This document shows, one piece after another, positions 16,355-24,701 of a stretch of DNA of 59,271 nt. The DNA lies in assembly GCA_009377605.1 (NCBI GenBank), contig WHTT01000039.1:1-59271 (forward strand). The letters run 5' to 3'. The position numbers and the translations under genes are program-made. The DNA is from Luteitalea sp. Lineage in GTDB: Bacteria; Acidobacteriota; Vicinamibacteria; Vicinamibacterales; Vicinamibacteraceae. Below the pieces are notes generated by a model. It was not told the DNA's origin, did not search any database, and was given only the letters and a program-made list of their open reading frames with translations. Numbering within the stretch: position 1 is the stretch's first letter; every line of letters begins with the position of its first letter.

Positions 16355-16882
16355 ATGACTCACGGGACGACCGTTCTCGCCGTTCGACATGAGGACCGTG
16401 CGGCGATGGCGAGCGACGGGCAGGTGACGTTCGGCCAGACGGTTCTGAAGCAGTCGGCTCGCAAGATTCGTCGACTCTACCACGACCGCGTCCTCGCAGG
16501 GTTTGCCGGCTCCGCCGCCGACTCATTCGCCCTGTTTTCCCGCTTCGAAGCGAAGCTCGAAGAGTATCGCGGCAATCTCGATCGTGCTGCCGTCGAGCTG
16601 GCGCGCGATTGGCGCACTGATCGGTTGCTCCGTCGCCTCGAGGCGGTGATGCTGGTGATGAATCAGCAGCATCTGTTCCTCCTGTCCGGTACCGGCGATC
16701 TCATCGAGCCCGATGATGGCGTGATGGGGATTGGCTCGGGTGGCCCGTATGCTCTCGCAGCAGCACGCGCGCTCGTGGGGCACTCGTCGCTCGATGCGCG
16801 CGCGATCGCAGAACAGGCCATGACGATCGCCGGCGACATCTGCATTTATACGAACCGCGCGATCACTGTCGAAGAGCTTTAG
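16355..16882 (+). CDS. hslV: ATP-dependent protease proteolytic subunit HslV (ClpQ)
   Basis: The 175-residue threonine peptidase of the HslUV protease has the family blocks [49 protein letters not shown] and [16 protein letters not shown]. The mature N-terminal threonine should be T5 (in MTHGTT), so a four-residue propeptide has to be removed; many orthologues start directly at M-T-T. Double rings of HslV are gated by HslU, encoded 133 bp downstream. A large in-frame extension upstream is ignored because homology starts at this methionine. Confidence 0.95.
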   Translation: MTHGTTVLAVRHEDRAAMASDGQVTFGQTVLKQSARKIRRLYHDRVLAGFAGSAADSFALFSRFEAKLEEYRGNLDRAAVELARDWRTDRLLRRLEAVMLVMNQQHLFLLSGTGDLIEPDDGVMGIGSGGPYALAAARALVGHSSLDARAIAEQAMTIAGDICIYTNRAITVEEL

Positions 16883-16884
16883 GG

Positions 16885-16993
16885 AGTGGCCAGTGGTCAG
16901 TCGGTTTTACGAGCGGTCGGCGGCTAGCGACGAACCACCACTGGCAAACGATGCAACCTCCGGAGGTCGTGCATCGGCTGATCACTGGCCACT
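16885..16993. repeat. inverted repeat between hslV and hslU
   Basis: AGTGGCCAGTGGTCAG (16885-16900) pairs with CTGATCACTGGCCACT (16978-16993) with one mismatch in 16 bp. The structure lies inside a two-gene operon that is usually tightly spaced, so it is more likely an mRNA-processing or expression-balancing element than a full terminator. Confidence 0.75.
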
Positions 16994-17014
16994 GATCACG
17001 GACCCACTGACTGC

Positions 17015-18394
17015 ATGCCTATCTACCTTCCGGAGACCACCGCCTCTCGCACCGAGGAGCTGACCCCGCGGCAGATTGTCGGCGAGCTGGACAAGTATGT
17101 TGTCGGGCAGCATGCCGCCAAGCGCGCCGTTGCCATTGCGTTGCGCAACCGGTTGCGGCGTCAGAAGCTGCCTGCCGAAATGGCTGAAGAGATTGCGCCA
17201 AAGAACATCTTGATGATTGGTCCGACGGGTGTTGGCAAGACGGAGATCGCCCGCCGGCTCGCGCGATTGGTCCAGTCGCCGTTCATCAAGGTCGAGGCGT
17301 CGAAGTTCACGGAGGTTGGCTACGTCGGCCGCGATGTCGAGTCGATGGTCCGTGATCTCGTCGAAGTGGCCATCGGCATGGTTCGCGAAGAGCAGCGCGC
17401 AGGTGTGCGCGAGAAGGCTCGCCAGCACGCGGAAGAGCGCCTCCTCGATCGCCTCTTGCCGCCCGTCGTGCCAACACGCGGGCCGGCGGAGGCAGACGAG
17501 CCACTCGAGCCCGCGCAGCGCACCCGCGAGCGCCTCCGCGAGCAGCTCAAGGCGAGCCGCCTCGATCAGCGCGAGATTGAGATCGAAGCGCCTGAACGGA
17601 CGATGCCGGCCTTCGAGGTGATCACCGGGTCGTCTGTCGAAGAGATTGGCATCAACCTGAAAGAGATGTTGCCTGGATTCTTTCAAGGAAAGACCCGGAC
17701 GCGTCGGCTCAAAGTGCCGGAAGCGCTCGAAGTGCTCGCCGAGGAGGAAGAGCAGAAGCTCATCGACATGGAAAGCGTGTCACGTTCGGCAATCCACCGC
17801 GTCGAGCAGTCTGGCATTGTCTTCATCGACGAAATCGATAAGATCGCTGGCCGCGAAGGCGGTCAGGGACCGGATGTCAGCCGCGAGGGCGTGCAGCGCG
17901 ACATCTTGCCGATTATCGAGGGGACCACCGTCAACACGAAGCACGGGATGGTGAAGACCGACCACATCTTGTTCGTTGCCGCCGGCGCCTTCCACATTGC
18001 GAAGCCGTCCGATCTCATTCCGGAGCTGCAGGGACGCTTTCCCATTCGCGTGGAGCTCGAAGCCTTGACCGAGGAGGACTTCGTGCGCATTCTCATGGAG
18101 CCACGCAACGCGCTGCTCAAGCAATACGCCGCACTTCTCGGAACCGAGGGACTGGAGCTGACCTTCACCGAGGACGCCGTGCAGCGCATCGCCGGGATTT
18201 CTGCGCTCGTCAACGAGCGTACCGAGAACATCGGCGCGCGGCGGCTGCACACGGTGATGGAGCGGCTGCTCGACGAGGTGTCGTTCAACGCGCCAGACGA
18301 ATCGGACAAGACGCTCCGCGTGGACGCGGCCTACGTGGAGCGGATGCTGGGCGGCATCGTCAAGAACGAAGACCTGTCACGTTACATCCTGTGA
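17015..18394 (+). CDS. hslU: ATP-dependent protease ATPase subunit HslU (ClpY)
   Basis: The 459-residue AAA+ unfoldase feeds substrates to HslV. It starts with [16 protein letters not shown], has Walker A GPTGVGKT (69-76), the pore loop GYVGRD (102-107), an intermediate I-domain (about 110-245), Walker [12 protein letters not shown] and sensor/arginine-finger region [12 protein letters not shown]. It ends in the expected C-terminal tail LSRYIL, which docks into HslV and activates it. Length and all motifs are normal. Its stop overlaps the next start (GTGA). Confidence 0.97.
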   Translation: MPIYLPETTASRTEELTPRQIVGELDKYVVGQHAAKRAVAIALRNRLRRQKLPAEMAEEIAPKNILMIGPTGVGKTEIARRLARLVQSPFIKVEASKFTEVGYVGRDVESMVRDLVEVAIGMVREEQRAGVREKARQHAEERLLDRLLPPVVPTRGPAEADEPLEPAQRTRERLREQLKASRLDQREIEIEAPERTMPAFEVITGSSVEEIGINLKEMLPGFFQGKTRTRRLKVPEALEVLAEEEEQKLIDMESVSRSAIHRVEQSGIVFIDEIDKIAGREGGQGPDVSREGVQRDILPIIEGTTVNTKHGMVKTDHILFVAAGAFHIAKPSDLIPELQGRFPIRVELEALTEEDFVRILMEPRNALLKQYAALLGTEGLELTFTEDAVQRIAGISALVNERTENIGARRLHTVMERLLDEVSFNAPDESDKTLRVDAAYVERMLGGIVKNEDLSRYIL

Positions 18395-19794
18395 ACCGTT
18401 TTCGGACTGCCATCATCGCGACGCACGCTGGTGCCCTCGTGCTCGGCGGAATGTTGGCCGGCTGCGGCAAGAAGGGACCTCCACTGGAGCCGCTGCGACT
18501 GCTCCCTGCGCGGATCGAGGACGTGCGCGCCACGCGGCAGGGAGACAACGTGCGGATCACCCTCACGATTCCCAACAAGAACGCCGACGCCACGACGCCA
18601 GCCGACCTCGCGTACGTCCTCGTGTACGGCATCACCGGTGAGCCCGTGGGCCCCGCCAACCGGCCGCTCGATGTCGAGGAATGGGAACGATTCGGCACGC
18701 TGGTTGGCCGCATCGACGTCGCGCCGCCGCCGCCTCCCACCGACGATGACGACGAGGCGTCGGCGAACGCGCAGCGCGCGGCTGAAGAGGCGGCGCTGAC
18801 ACGCGTGGATCCGCGCCCCAAACAGGGCGCATCGGTGACGGTGGCCGAAACGCTGGGCTCGCGCGTCGAGACCCGCTTCGTGCATCCGGACGTTGCCGCA
18901 AGCAGCGTCCAAGACGCCGACGCGCCGCTGTCAGGTGAAGGTGGCCCGCCGCCGGACGTCAGCCCTGACGAGACGTCCACGTTTCCGGCACCGACGGCAT
19001 TGCCGGCTGGTGACATCTGGCCGCGACAGAAGCTCCTCGAGCGAGTCTACGTCGCCATCCCGTTCGCGCGCGGGGACCGGGTCGCCGCCGTCTCCAACGC
19101 CGCATCGATACCGCTCGCAGCGACACCGCCGGCGCCCCCAGCGCCGACGGTCACCTACACGGCCGACGGGTTCATGCTGAAATGGCAGCCGCCCGCCGGC
19201 ATTCGGATGCCCGTTCAACGACCGGTTACCGACGCCATGCAGGAGGAAGGCTGGCTGCGCGCGCGGCCGGCGCTTCCGGGTGTGCCGCCGCACGCCTTTG
19301 CGATCTATGAGCTGCCAGACCCGGACGCCGACCCGTCCGAGGCGCGCTTGGTGACGCCGGTGCCGGTCTCGCCGACCGACCCCGTATTCGCGGACCGCAG
19401 ACTTCAGTTCGGCCAGCAGCGTTGCTACGTGCTCCGCACGATTCAAGCATTCCCAAGCGGGACGCTCGAGAGCCCGCTCTCGCCGGCGACCTGTGTGACG
19501 GCCAAGGACACGTTTGCACCGGCGGCGCCGGCCAATCTCTCGTCGGTCGGCAGTGAAGGCGGCGTCAGCTTGATCTGGGAGCCCAATACGGAATCGGACC
19601 TCGCAGGATACCTCGTGCTCCGGGGCGAGCCGGGACAGCCGCTCGAGCCGATTACCACCGCTCCGATCAAGGAGACGACCTACCGCGATACGACGATGCA
19701 GGCCAATGTAACGTACGTGTATGCGGTGGTTGCCGTAGACGGCGACGGAAACCGGAGCGCCGAGTCGAATCGCGTCGAAGACATGGCGCAGTAG
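18391..19794 (+). CDS. lipoprotein with fibronectin type III domains
   Basis: The 467-residue protein starts at a GTG overlapping the hslU stop. It has a lipoprotein signal with lipobox LAGC (C25), followed by [10 protein letters not shown], a start often seen in small LptM-like lipoproteins. Ala/Pro-rich spacers join beta-rich modules; the C-terminal one (about 375-465) is a clear FN3 fold ([45 protein letters not shown]). It is probably anchored to a membrane surface with a binding role. Its TAG stop forms the foot of a REP-like hairpin. Confidence 0.8.
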   Translation: MNRFRTAIIATHAGALVLGGMLAGCGKKGPPLEPLRLLPARIEDVRATRQGDNVRITLTIPNKNADATTPADLAYVLVYGITGEPVGPANRPLDVEEWERFGTLVGRIDVAPPPPPTDDDDEASANAQRAAEEAALTRVDPRPKQGASVTVAETLGSRVETRFVHPDVAASSVQDADAPLSGEGGPPPDVSPDETSTFPAPTALPAGDIWPRQKLLERVYVAIPFARGDRVAAVSNAASIPLAATPPAPPAPTVTYTADGFMLKWQPPAGIRMPVQRPVTDAMQEEGWLRARPALPGVPPHAFAIYELPDPDADPSEARLVTPVPVSPTDPVFADRRLQFGQQRCYVLRTIQAFPSGTLESPLSPATCVTAKDTFAPAAPANLSSVGSEGGVSLIWEPNTESDLAGYLVLRGEPGQPLEPITTAPIKETTYRDTTMQANVTYVYAVVAVDGDGNRSAESNRVEDMAQ

Positions 19795-19813
19795 GCCCGA
19801 CCTTAGGTCGGGC
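19791..19813 (+). repeat. REP-like element GTAG plus hairpin (may also terminate transcription)
   Basis: GTAG (19791-19794) is followed at once by GCCCGACC-TTA-GGTCGGGC, a perfect 8-bp stem with a 3-nt loop. This is the layout of REP sequences recognised by REP-associated tyrosine transposases. The TAG in the foot is the stop codon of the preceding gene. No U-tract follows, so any terminator role would be weak. Confidence 0.65.
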
Positions 19814-19853
19814 GTTTGATGACTATTCGTTGTCGAGGGATCAACGGTTGACG

Positions 19854-20609
19854 ATGACACGCTTCTATCGGTTCAGTGACAATGGAACGGCGCGGTATGC
19901 CGTCGAGCGGGACGGCGCGTGTCGTCTCGTCGACGGCGACATCTTCGGTGACTGGCGCGAGGGCGCGGCAATCGCGATGCCGGAGCGGCTGCTCGCGCCG
20001 ATCCTGCCGTCGAAGGTCGTGGCCATTGGCCTGAACTACAAAGACCATGCGGCGGAGCAAGGCAAGCCGGTGCCCGCCGAGCCGGTGCTGTTTCTCAAAC
20101 CGTCGACGGCCGTCATCGGGCCGGGCGAGCGCGTGGTGATTCCTCGCGGGGTGGGGCGCGTGGACCATGAGGCGGAGCTCGGCATCGTCATTGGCAGGCG
20201 CGCCACACGTGTGGCCGAGGCGGAGGCGCTCCAGTACGTGCTCGGCGCGGTCTGCGTGAACGATGTGACCGCCCGCGACATCCAACGGAAGGACGGGCGT
20301 TACACGCGTGCGAAGGGCTTCGACACGTTCGCGCCGATCGGGCCCTGCGTGGCGACTGGCCTGTCGCTGGACGACCTGGAGGTCGAGGGATGGGTGAACG
20401 GTGCCCGGCGACAAGCCTCGAGCACACAACAGCTGATCTTTTCGGTGCCCCGGCTCATTGAGTACGTATCCGCCATCATGACGCTGCTGCCAGGCGATAT
20501 CATCTCAACAGGTACGCCGGCCGGCATCGGTTCCCTGCAGCCGGGCGATCGTGTGACGATAAAGGTAGGAGGCGTGGGGGAGCTCACGAATCCCGTCGTC
20601 GCTGGATAG
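19854..20609 (+). CDS. fumarylacetoacetate hydrolase family protein
   Basis: The 251-residue protein has a short N-terminal domain and the FAH fold. The metal site is visible as D104-H-E-A-E-L-G (E107 and E109) and NDVTARD (D137), with the substrate lysine region LNYKDHAAE and the motifs YTRAKGFDTFAPIGP and GDIISTGTPAGIG. Relatives are acylpyruvate hydrolases, oxaloacetate decarboxylases or hydroxyheptadienedioate isomerases, so the reaction is divalent-metal cleavage or isomerisation of a dioxo acid. ATG at 19854 is preferred over an in-frame TTG 24 nt upstream. It leads a run with the transaldolase and carboxyltransferase genes. Confidence 0.88.
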   Translation: MTRFYRFSDNGTARYAVERDGACRLVDGDIFGDWREGAAIAMPERLLAPILPSKVVAIGLNYKDHAAEQGKPVPAEPVLFLKPSTAVIGPGERVVIPRGVGRVDHEAELGIVIGRRATRVAEAEALQYVLGAVCVNDVTARDIQRKDGRYTRAKGFDTFAPIGPCVATGLSLDDLEVEGWVNGARRQASSTQQLIFSVPRLIEYVSAIMTLLPGDIISTGTPAGIGSLQPGDRVTIKVGGVGELTNPVVAG

Positions 20610-20625
20610 ATTGAAGGAGACTGTT

Positions 20626-21279
20626 ATGAAGCTCTTCATCGACACTGGCAGTGTGAAGGAAATCGAGAAGCTCGTTCCAATTGGGATCATCGATGGAATC
20701 ACGACCAACCCATCGCTGCTCGCCAAGGAAGAAGGGGATTACCGGCAGATCTTGAAGCAGATCTGCACGCTCGTCCGCGGTCCGGTCAGCGCAGAGGTGG
20801 TGGCGACCGAGGCCGATGGCATGGTGCGCGAGGGGCGTGAGCTCGCCGCGATCGACGATCACATCGTCGTGAAGGTGCCGTTCGGGCCGGAGGGGTTGAA
20901 AGCCTGCGGCCGCTTGCGCGCCGAGGGACACCGCGTCAATGTGACCTTGGTCTTTTCACCTGCCCAGGCGCTGCTCGCGGCAAAGGTGGGGGCCAGCTAC
21001 GTGAGCCCGTTCGTCGGGCGCGTAGACGATATTGCTTCGGATGGGATGCGCTTGATCGAGGAGATCGTGGAGATCTTCGAGAACTTCGACTTTCCCACCG
21101 AGGTTCTGGTGGCGAGCGCGCGCAGCCCGATGCACGTGGTCCAGGCGGCACGGATGGGCGCGGACATCTGCACCTGTCCGTCGAGCGTGATCGAGGCGCT
21201 CTTCAAGCATCCGCTCACGGACATCGGCCTCGCGCGCTTCTTGAAGGATTGGGAGCAGGCACAGGCCGTGAAGGCCTGA
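20626..21279 (+). CDS. transaldolase / fructose-6-phosphate aldolase (FSA-type)
   Basis: The 217-residue TIM barrel of the small transaldolase group has the Schiff-base lysine K83 in HIVVKVPFG, the [10 protein letters not shown] motif (27-36), [28 protein letters not shown], and ASARSPMHV near the end. It transfers or cleaves dihydroxyacetone units from sugar phosphates. Sequence alone does not separate true transaldolase from FSA. AAGGAG lies 6 nt upstream of the ATG. It follows the FAH gene by 16 bp and precedes the carboxyltransferase by 4 bp, so the three are co-transcribed. Confidence 0.92.
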   Translation: MKLFIDTGSVKEIEKLVPIGIIDGITTNPSLLAKEEGDYRQILKQICTLVRGPVSAEVVATEADGMVREGRELAAIDDHIVVKVPFGPEGLKACGRLRAEGHRVNVTLVFSPAQALLAAKVGASYVSPFVGRVDDIASDGMRLIEEIVEIFENFDFPTEVLVASARSPMHVVQAARMGADICTCPSSVIEALFKHPLTDIGLARFLKDWEQAQAVKA

Positions 21280-21283
21280 GGGC

Positions 21284-22825
21284 ATGGACCCGAAGGCGAA
21301 GCTGGCCGAGCTCGAGCGGTTGGCGGAGCTCGGCGGGGGCCCGGCGCGGATCGAGCGCCAACACGCGGCCGGCAAGCTGACGGCACGGGAGCGCATCGAT
21401 CTCCTGTTCGACCCAGGCACGTTCGAAGAGGTCGACAAGTTCGTGGTGCACCGCTGCCGAGATTTCGGGCTGGAGCGGCAGCTCGTGCCGGGCGACGGGG
21501 TGGTCGCCGGAAGCGGTCGCATCGACGGCCGCCTCGCGTACGGGTTCGCGCAGGATTTCACAGTCTTCGGAGGGTCACTCTCGGAGACCAACGCCGCCAA
21601 GATCGTGAAGGTCATGGATCTGGCGGTGAAGATGGGCGCGCCAATCGTCGGTCTCAACGACTCGGGTGGGGCGCGCATTCAGGAGGGCGTCGTCTCGCTC
21701 GGTGGATACGCGGACATCTTCCTGAGAAACGTGTTGGCCTCCGGTGTCGTGCCGCAGATCTCCGCGATCATGGGGCCCTGCGCGGGCGGGGCGGTCTACT
21801 CGCCGGCGCTCACCGACTTCAACATCATGGTGGATGGCACGAGCTATATGTTCGTGACCGGTCCGGATGTGATCAAGGCGGTGACGCACGAGGAGGTCAC
21901 CAAGGAAGAGCTCGGCGGCGCGATGTCGCACAACACCAAGAGCGGTGTTGCACACTTCGCGGTGTCGGACGATCGCACCTGCCTGGCGCTGATCCGCGAC
22001 CTGCTCTCGTACTTGCCGAGCAACAATCTCGACGATCCGCCGATGGTGGATGCGGGTGATCCAGCGGACAGGGAAGACGCGTCACTCGATGCGCTGGTGC
22101 CTGCCTCGCCGAACCAGCCCTACGACATGCACGAGCTCGTGCAGACGGTCGTCGATCGCGAGACGTTCCTCGAGGTGCATCAACACTACGCGCGCAATCT
22201 GATTGTCGGCTTGGCGCGGTTGGCGGGTCGCACGGTTGGGCTGGTTGCGAATCAGCCGGCGCATCTCGCGGGGTGTCTCGACATCGACGCGTCCGTCAAG
22301 GGTGCGCGGTTCGTGCGCTTCTGTGACGCCTTCAATATCCCACTCGTGACGTTCGAGGATGTACCGGGCTTCCTGCCGGGAACGGTTCAGGAGTACGGCG
22401 GCATTATCCGCCATGGTGCCAAGCTGCTCTACGCGTTTGCCGAGGCGTCGGTCCCCAAGGTCACGGTCATTACCCGGAAGGCGTATGGCGGCGCTTACTG
22501 CGTGATGGCCAGCAAGCACCTTCGCACGGACGTCAACCTCGCCTGGCCCAGCGCGGAGATTGCCGTCATGGGGCCGGAGGCCGCGGTCGGCGTGCTCTAC
22601 AAGCGCGAGATCGAAGCGGCGGAGAATCCTGAAGTGCAGCGGGCGGCTCGCGTGGCCGAGTTTCGCGAGAAGTTCGCGAACCCGTACGTCGCAGCGAGCC
22701 GCGGTTTCATCGATGCGGTCATCGCGCCTCGCACGACGCGCCGCCGGCTAATCTCCGCCCTCGCGAGCCTCGAGACCAAGCGCGACGCCTCACCAAAGAA
22801 GAAGCACGGAAACATCCCGCTGTAG
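21284..22825 (+). CDS. acyl-CoA carboxylase carboxyltransferase subunit (propionyl-CoA carboxylase beta-like)
   Basis: The 513-residue protein moves the carboxyl group from carboxybiotin to an acyl-CoA. Both crotonase-fold halves are present with oxyanion motifs [12 protein letters not shown] and [15 protein letters not shown]; the C-terminus is the usual KKHGNIPL. At the site where Streptomyces PccB has the specificity residue Asp422 (GGAYDVM) this protein has Cys, so propionyl-CoA specificity should not be assumed. The biotin carboxylase and carrier subunits lie 4.5 kb downstream on the same strand, beyond an opposite-strand island. Confidence 0.92.
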   Translation: MDPKAKLAELERLAELGGGPARIERQHAAGKLTARERIDLLFDPGTFEEVDKFVVHRCRDFGLERQLVPGDGVVAGSGRIDGRLAYGFAQDFTVFGGSLSETNAAKIVKVMDLAVKMGAPIVGLNDSGGARIQEGVVSLGGYADIFLRNVLASGVVPQISAIMGPCAGGAVYSPALTDFNIMVDGTSYMFVTGPDVIKAVTHEEVTKEELGGAMSHNTKSGVAHFAVSDDRTCLALIRDLLSYLPSNNLDDPPMVDAGDPADREDASLDALVPASPNQPYDMHELVQTVVDRETFLEVHQHYARNLIVGLARLAGRTVGLVANQPAHLAGCLDIDASVKGARFVRFCDAFNIPLVTFEDVPGFLPGTVQEYGGIIRHGAKLLYAFAEASVPKVTVITRKAYGGAYCVMASKHLRTDVNLAWPSAEIAVMGPEAAVGVLYKREIEAAENPEVQRAARVAEFREKFANPYVAASRGFIDAVIAPRTTRRRLISALASLETKRDASPKKKHGNIPL

Positions 22826-22832
22826 ATGCGTG

Positions 22833-23270
22833 TCAACTCACGCCGCCGTACGCGATACGCCCCAGCACGTTTTCAACGGCGCGTGCGCCCAGCTCCATGT
22901 CGATCATCGCGAGAGGAACGAGACCGCCGAGCGCACGATTTGGACGCCTCAGCCATCGCATCGCCACGTCAGCGGTGCCCAGATAGAGCTTTGCAAGAGC
23001 GACAATGCGTGCGAGTCGATAGAGACGATCTGATTCGTACTGCGCTAGCCGTCCCTCATGCCTCCGACGTTGGAGGCTGCGTGCGGAGAGGTCGAGGCTG
23101 GCCGCGAGCTCTCGTAGGGTCAAGCCTGTGGCCGCCATTACCTCTCTGACAACCGACTGAGGGAATCCCTCGCGAATTGCCGTCTGGAGGTCGATTTCGG
23201 TCCGGAGAGATCGCCCCACGGCCGACTCGCCACCAAGTTGCTCAACGACAGCCTGAAGCTCGCTCGCCAT
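22833..23270 (-). CDS. orphan Xre/MbcA/ParS-type antitoxin (DUF2384)
   Basis: The 145-residue protein has an N-terminal Xre-like helix-turn-helix (TGLTLRELAASLDLSARSLQRRRHEGRL) and the C-terminal toxin-binding domain (DRLYRLARIVALAKLYLG, ALRWLRRPNRALGG-type block, LLGRIAYG-type end). Such genes normally precede a RES toxin, but here the next gene ends convergently 7 bp away and no toxin follows. A perfect TATAAT (minus strand 23286-23281) ends 10 nt before the ATG, with no Shine-Dalgarno, suggesting a nearly leaderless mRNA. It may be a remnant, or may cross-neutralise or regulate the RES system next door. Confidence 0.85.
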   Translation of the reverse strand: MASELQAVVEQLGGESAVGRSLRTEIDLQTAIREGFPQSVVREVMAATGLTLRELAASLDLSARSLQRRRHEGRLAQYESDRLYRLARIVALAKLYLGTADVAMRWLRRPNRALGGLVPLAMIDMELGARAVENVLGRIAYGGVS

Positions 23271-23312
23271 TCTGTCACTTATTATAGCGCCAAATGGCAC
23301 CATCGCACGCCT

Positions 23313-23417
23313 TCAACCCGCCGCAAATCTCGAAATGGCATAGGCTGCGAACACGAGCGCCGCGGCAACCAACATCACGAGCTCTGCTCGATATAGCCAA
23401 CTCTTGGGTTGTGACAT
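23313..23417 (-). CDS. 34-residue single-span membrane peptide
   Basis: This short frame lies between the RES toxin gene and the orphan antitoxin. It encodes MSQPKSWLYRAELVM, then a hydrophobic stretch LVAAALVFAAYAIS, and ends RFAAG. Charged ends and one membrane helix (about 12-29) are as expected of a real small protein. GAGG sits about 7 nt upstream of the ATG. It could be a small membrane toxin or unrelated. No family is recognised, and chance cannot be excluded for so short a frame. Confidence 0.45.
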   Translation of the reverse strand: MSQPKSWLYRAELVMLVAAALVFAAYAISRFAAG

Positions 23418-23474
23418 GTGGACACCTCACTCCGCTATCTCGATATCCTTGATTCTACTAAAGGCCGCCCCGCG

Positions 23475-24203
23475 CTACGTGGCCGTGTCAATCGTGGGGT
23501 CGGGTGCCCCATCCCATCGCAACACATATGTCGTCGCCTTGCGCACGTTCATCACGAGCGCCGGCCGCAAGCATGCGAGGCAGGTGCCCTTCCGCCTGCG
23601 CACGCTGGGATAAACGATACCGAGCGAGCCCTGCGCCAGCAGTTGTTCCGCGAGACCCTGTGACGCGACGTAGCTGCCGGGCGCGAGGCAGTCGGCAAAC
23701 TTCCTGTCACGGCGGATATCGTGCAGCTCGGCGCTGAAGTCGGCGAGATAGTCGTCATAGGTGGCCTCCTCCTGGAGCCACCCGACTTCCGCGAGCTCCA
23801 CCCATTTGTGGAACGCGACTTCCGCCTGCGCGGTCTCCACCTCGAAGGCCGCGTACCACGCGCCCCGCTCGGGACCGTTGAAGCGGCTCCCGAGCGGATG
23901 CGGATGACAGAAGGCGGCATTGACGATGCGATAGTACGGCACGCCAAAGACCAGCTCATGGATGCCGATGCCAGGCAGAAGATCGTTCTCGAACAGCAGC
24001 CGTTCGTTGGTTGCGTGATCGAGGTCGAAGATGTTCTCCAGGTGTTGGTCATCATCGGCGATTCGCGTCAACACGCTCTCGCCGCCGTCACTGTATTTCG
24101 ACGGGATGAGGCGATGGGTGTCCTGTTGCCGGATGAGCCCAACCGCGGGCGCCGCCCGCGCCGCGCGGACCCCAGCCGCGCGATGTGCCGGCCGCCGCGT
24201 CAC
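23475..24203 (-). CDS. RES-domain toxin (NAD+-degrading family)
   Basis: The 242-residue protein has the RES fold: LPGIGIHELVFGVPYYRIVNAAFCHPHPLGSRFNG, then ERGAWYAAFEVETAQAEVAFHKWVEL with the conserved Arg, Tyr and Glu, and QGLAEQLLAQGSLGIVYPSVRRRKGTCLACLRP with the late Ser. Characterised RES toxins phosphorolyse or hydrolyse NAD+, causing growth arrest unless bound by an Xre-type antitoxin. The GTG start at 24203 overlaps the antitoxin stop in a GTGA tetramer, so antitoxin is translated first. The N-terminal 45 residues before VLTRIADDDQH are less certain. Confidence 0.88.
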   Translation of the reverse strand: MTRRPAHRAAGVRAARAAPAVGLIRQQDTHRLIPSKYSDGGESVLTRIADDDQHLENIFDLDHATNERLLFENDLLPGIGIHELVFGVPYYRIVNAAFCHPHPLGSRFNGPERGAWYAAFEVETAQAEVAFHKWVELAEVGWLQEEATYDDYLADFSAELHDIRRDRKFADCLAPGSYVASQGLAEQLLAQGSLGIVYPSVRRRKGTCLACLRPALVMNVRKATTYVLRWDGAPDPTIDTAT

Positions 24204-24637
24204 ACACCGCCCCGGCGCGCGTCGAGCAGGCGCCGCACCGTCTGCATGGTCGGCAGGCCGCCCTCGAGCATGTAGGCGAGCGGCGTCCGGCCTCGGAAGA
24301 TGCGGTTGCTGTTGGGCAGCCGGATCCACTGATCGGCCAGCTCGGTCGAGTAGAGGATGTTGAGCGCCTTGAAGATACCGATCAAATAGGAGATGCGAAG
24401 TAGTCGATCCGTGTCCAGGACACGATCGGGACTCTTCTTCATCTCGTAGTAGGGGCCGTTGGACACGCCTCCCAGAAGCACGCGGGCATCCTCGTCGCGG
24501 ACTCCCCACCGGGCGAGGATGTTGAAGAACGCGCGTACCGCCGCCGGGCTGAGCCGTTCCCTTTCCGTCTTGGCCGTGAGGTCCACGAACGGCGAGACCT
24601 CGTAGCGCGTGGTCGGATATTCGGCAGGAACGGCCAT
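24200..24637 (-). CDS. Xre/MbcA/ParS-type antitoxin (DUF2384) of the RES system
   Basis: The 145-residue protein directly precedes the RES toxin gene and overlaps it by 4 bp. The N-terminal half is a diverged helix-turn-helix (LSPAAVRAFFNILARWGVRDEDARVLLGG). The C-terminal half is the toxin-binding domain (DRLLRISYLIGIFKALNILY, NRIFRGRTPLAYMLEGG, VRRLLDARRGG). It blocks the toxin's active site and, as in the family, should repress its own promoter; a matching operator overlaps the -10 box. AGGAG lies 9 nt upstream of the ATG. Confidence 0.88.
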   Translation of the reverse strand: MAVPAEYPTTRYEVSPFVDLTAKTERERLSPAAVRAFFNILARWGVRDEDARVLLGGVSNGPYYEMKKSPDRVLDTDRLLRISYLIGIFKALNILYSTELADQWIRLPNSNRIFRGRTPLAYMLEGGLPTMQTVRRLLDARRGGV

Positions 24638-24646
24638 CTCGCAGTA

Positions 24647-24689
24647 CTCCTATTTAGGAGATAATAGACTACTAAATCGGATATTGCAA
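24647..24689 (-). promoter_or_regulatory. promoter and operator of the RES-Xre operon
   Basis: Minus strand: TTGCAA (24689-24684), 17-nt spacer, TATTAT (24666-24661). Three related half-sites surround the -10: CTCCTA (24647-24652), TAGGAG (24655-24660) and CTACTA (24669-24674). These give an inverted pair CTCCTA-TT-TAGGAG and a second pair TTTAGGAG ... CTACTAAA (24653-24676). This fits autorepression by the antitoxin. Confidence 0.65.
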
Positions 24690-24701
24690 TAGAGGGGATG
24701 A

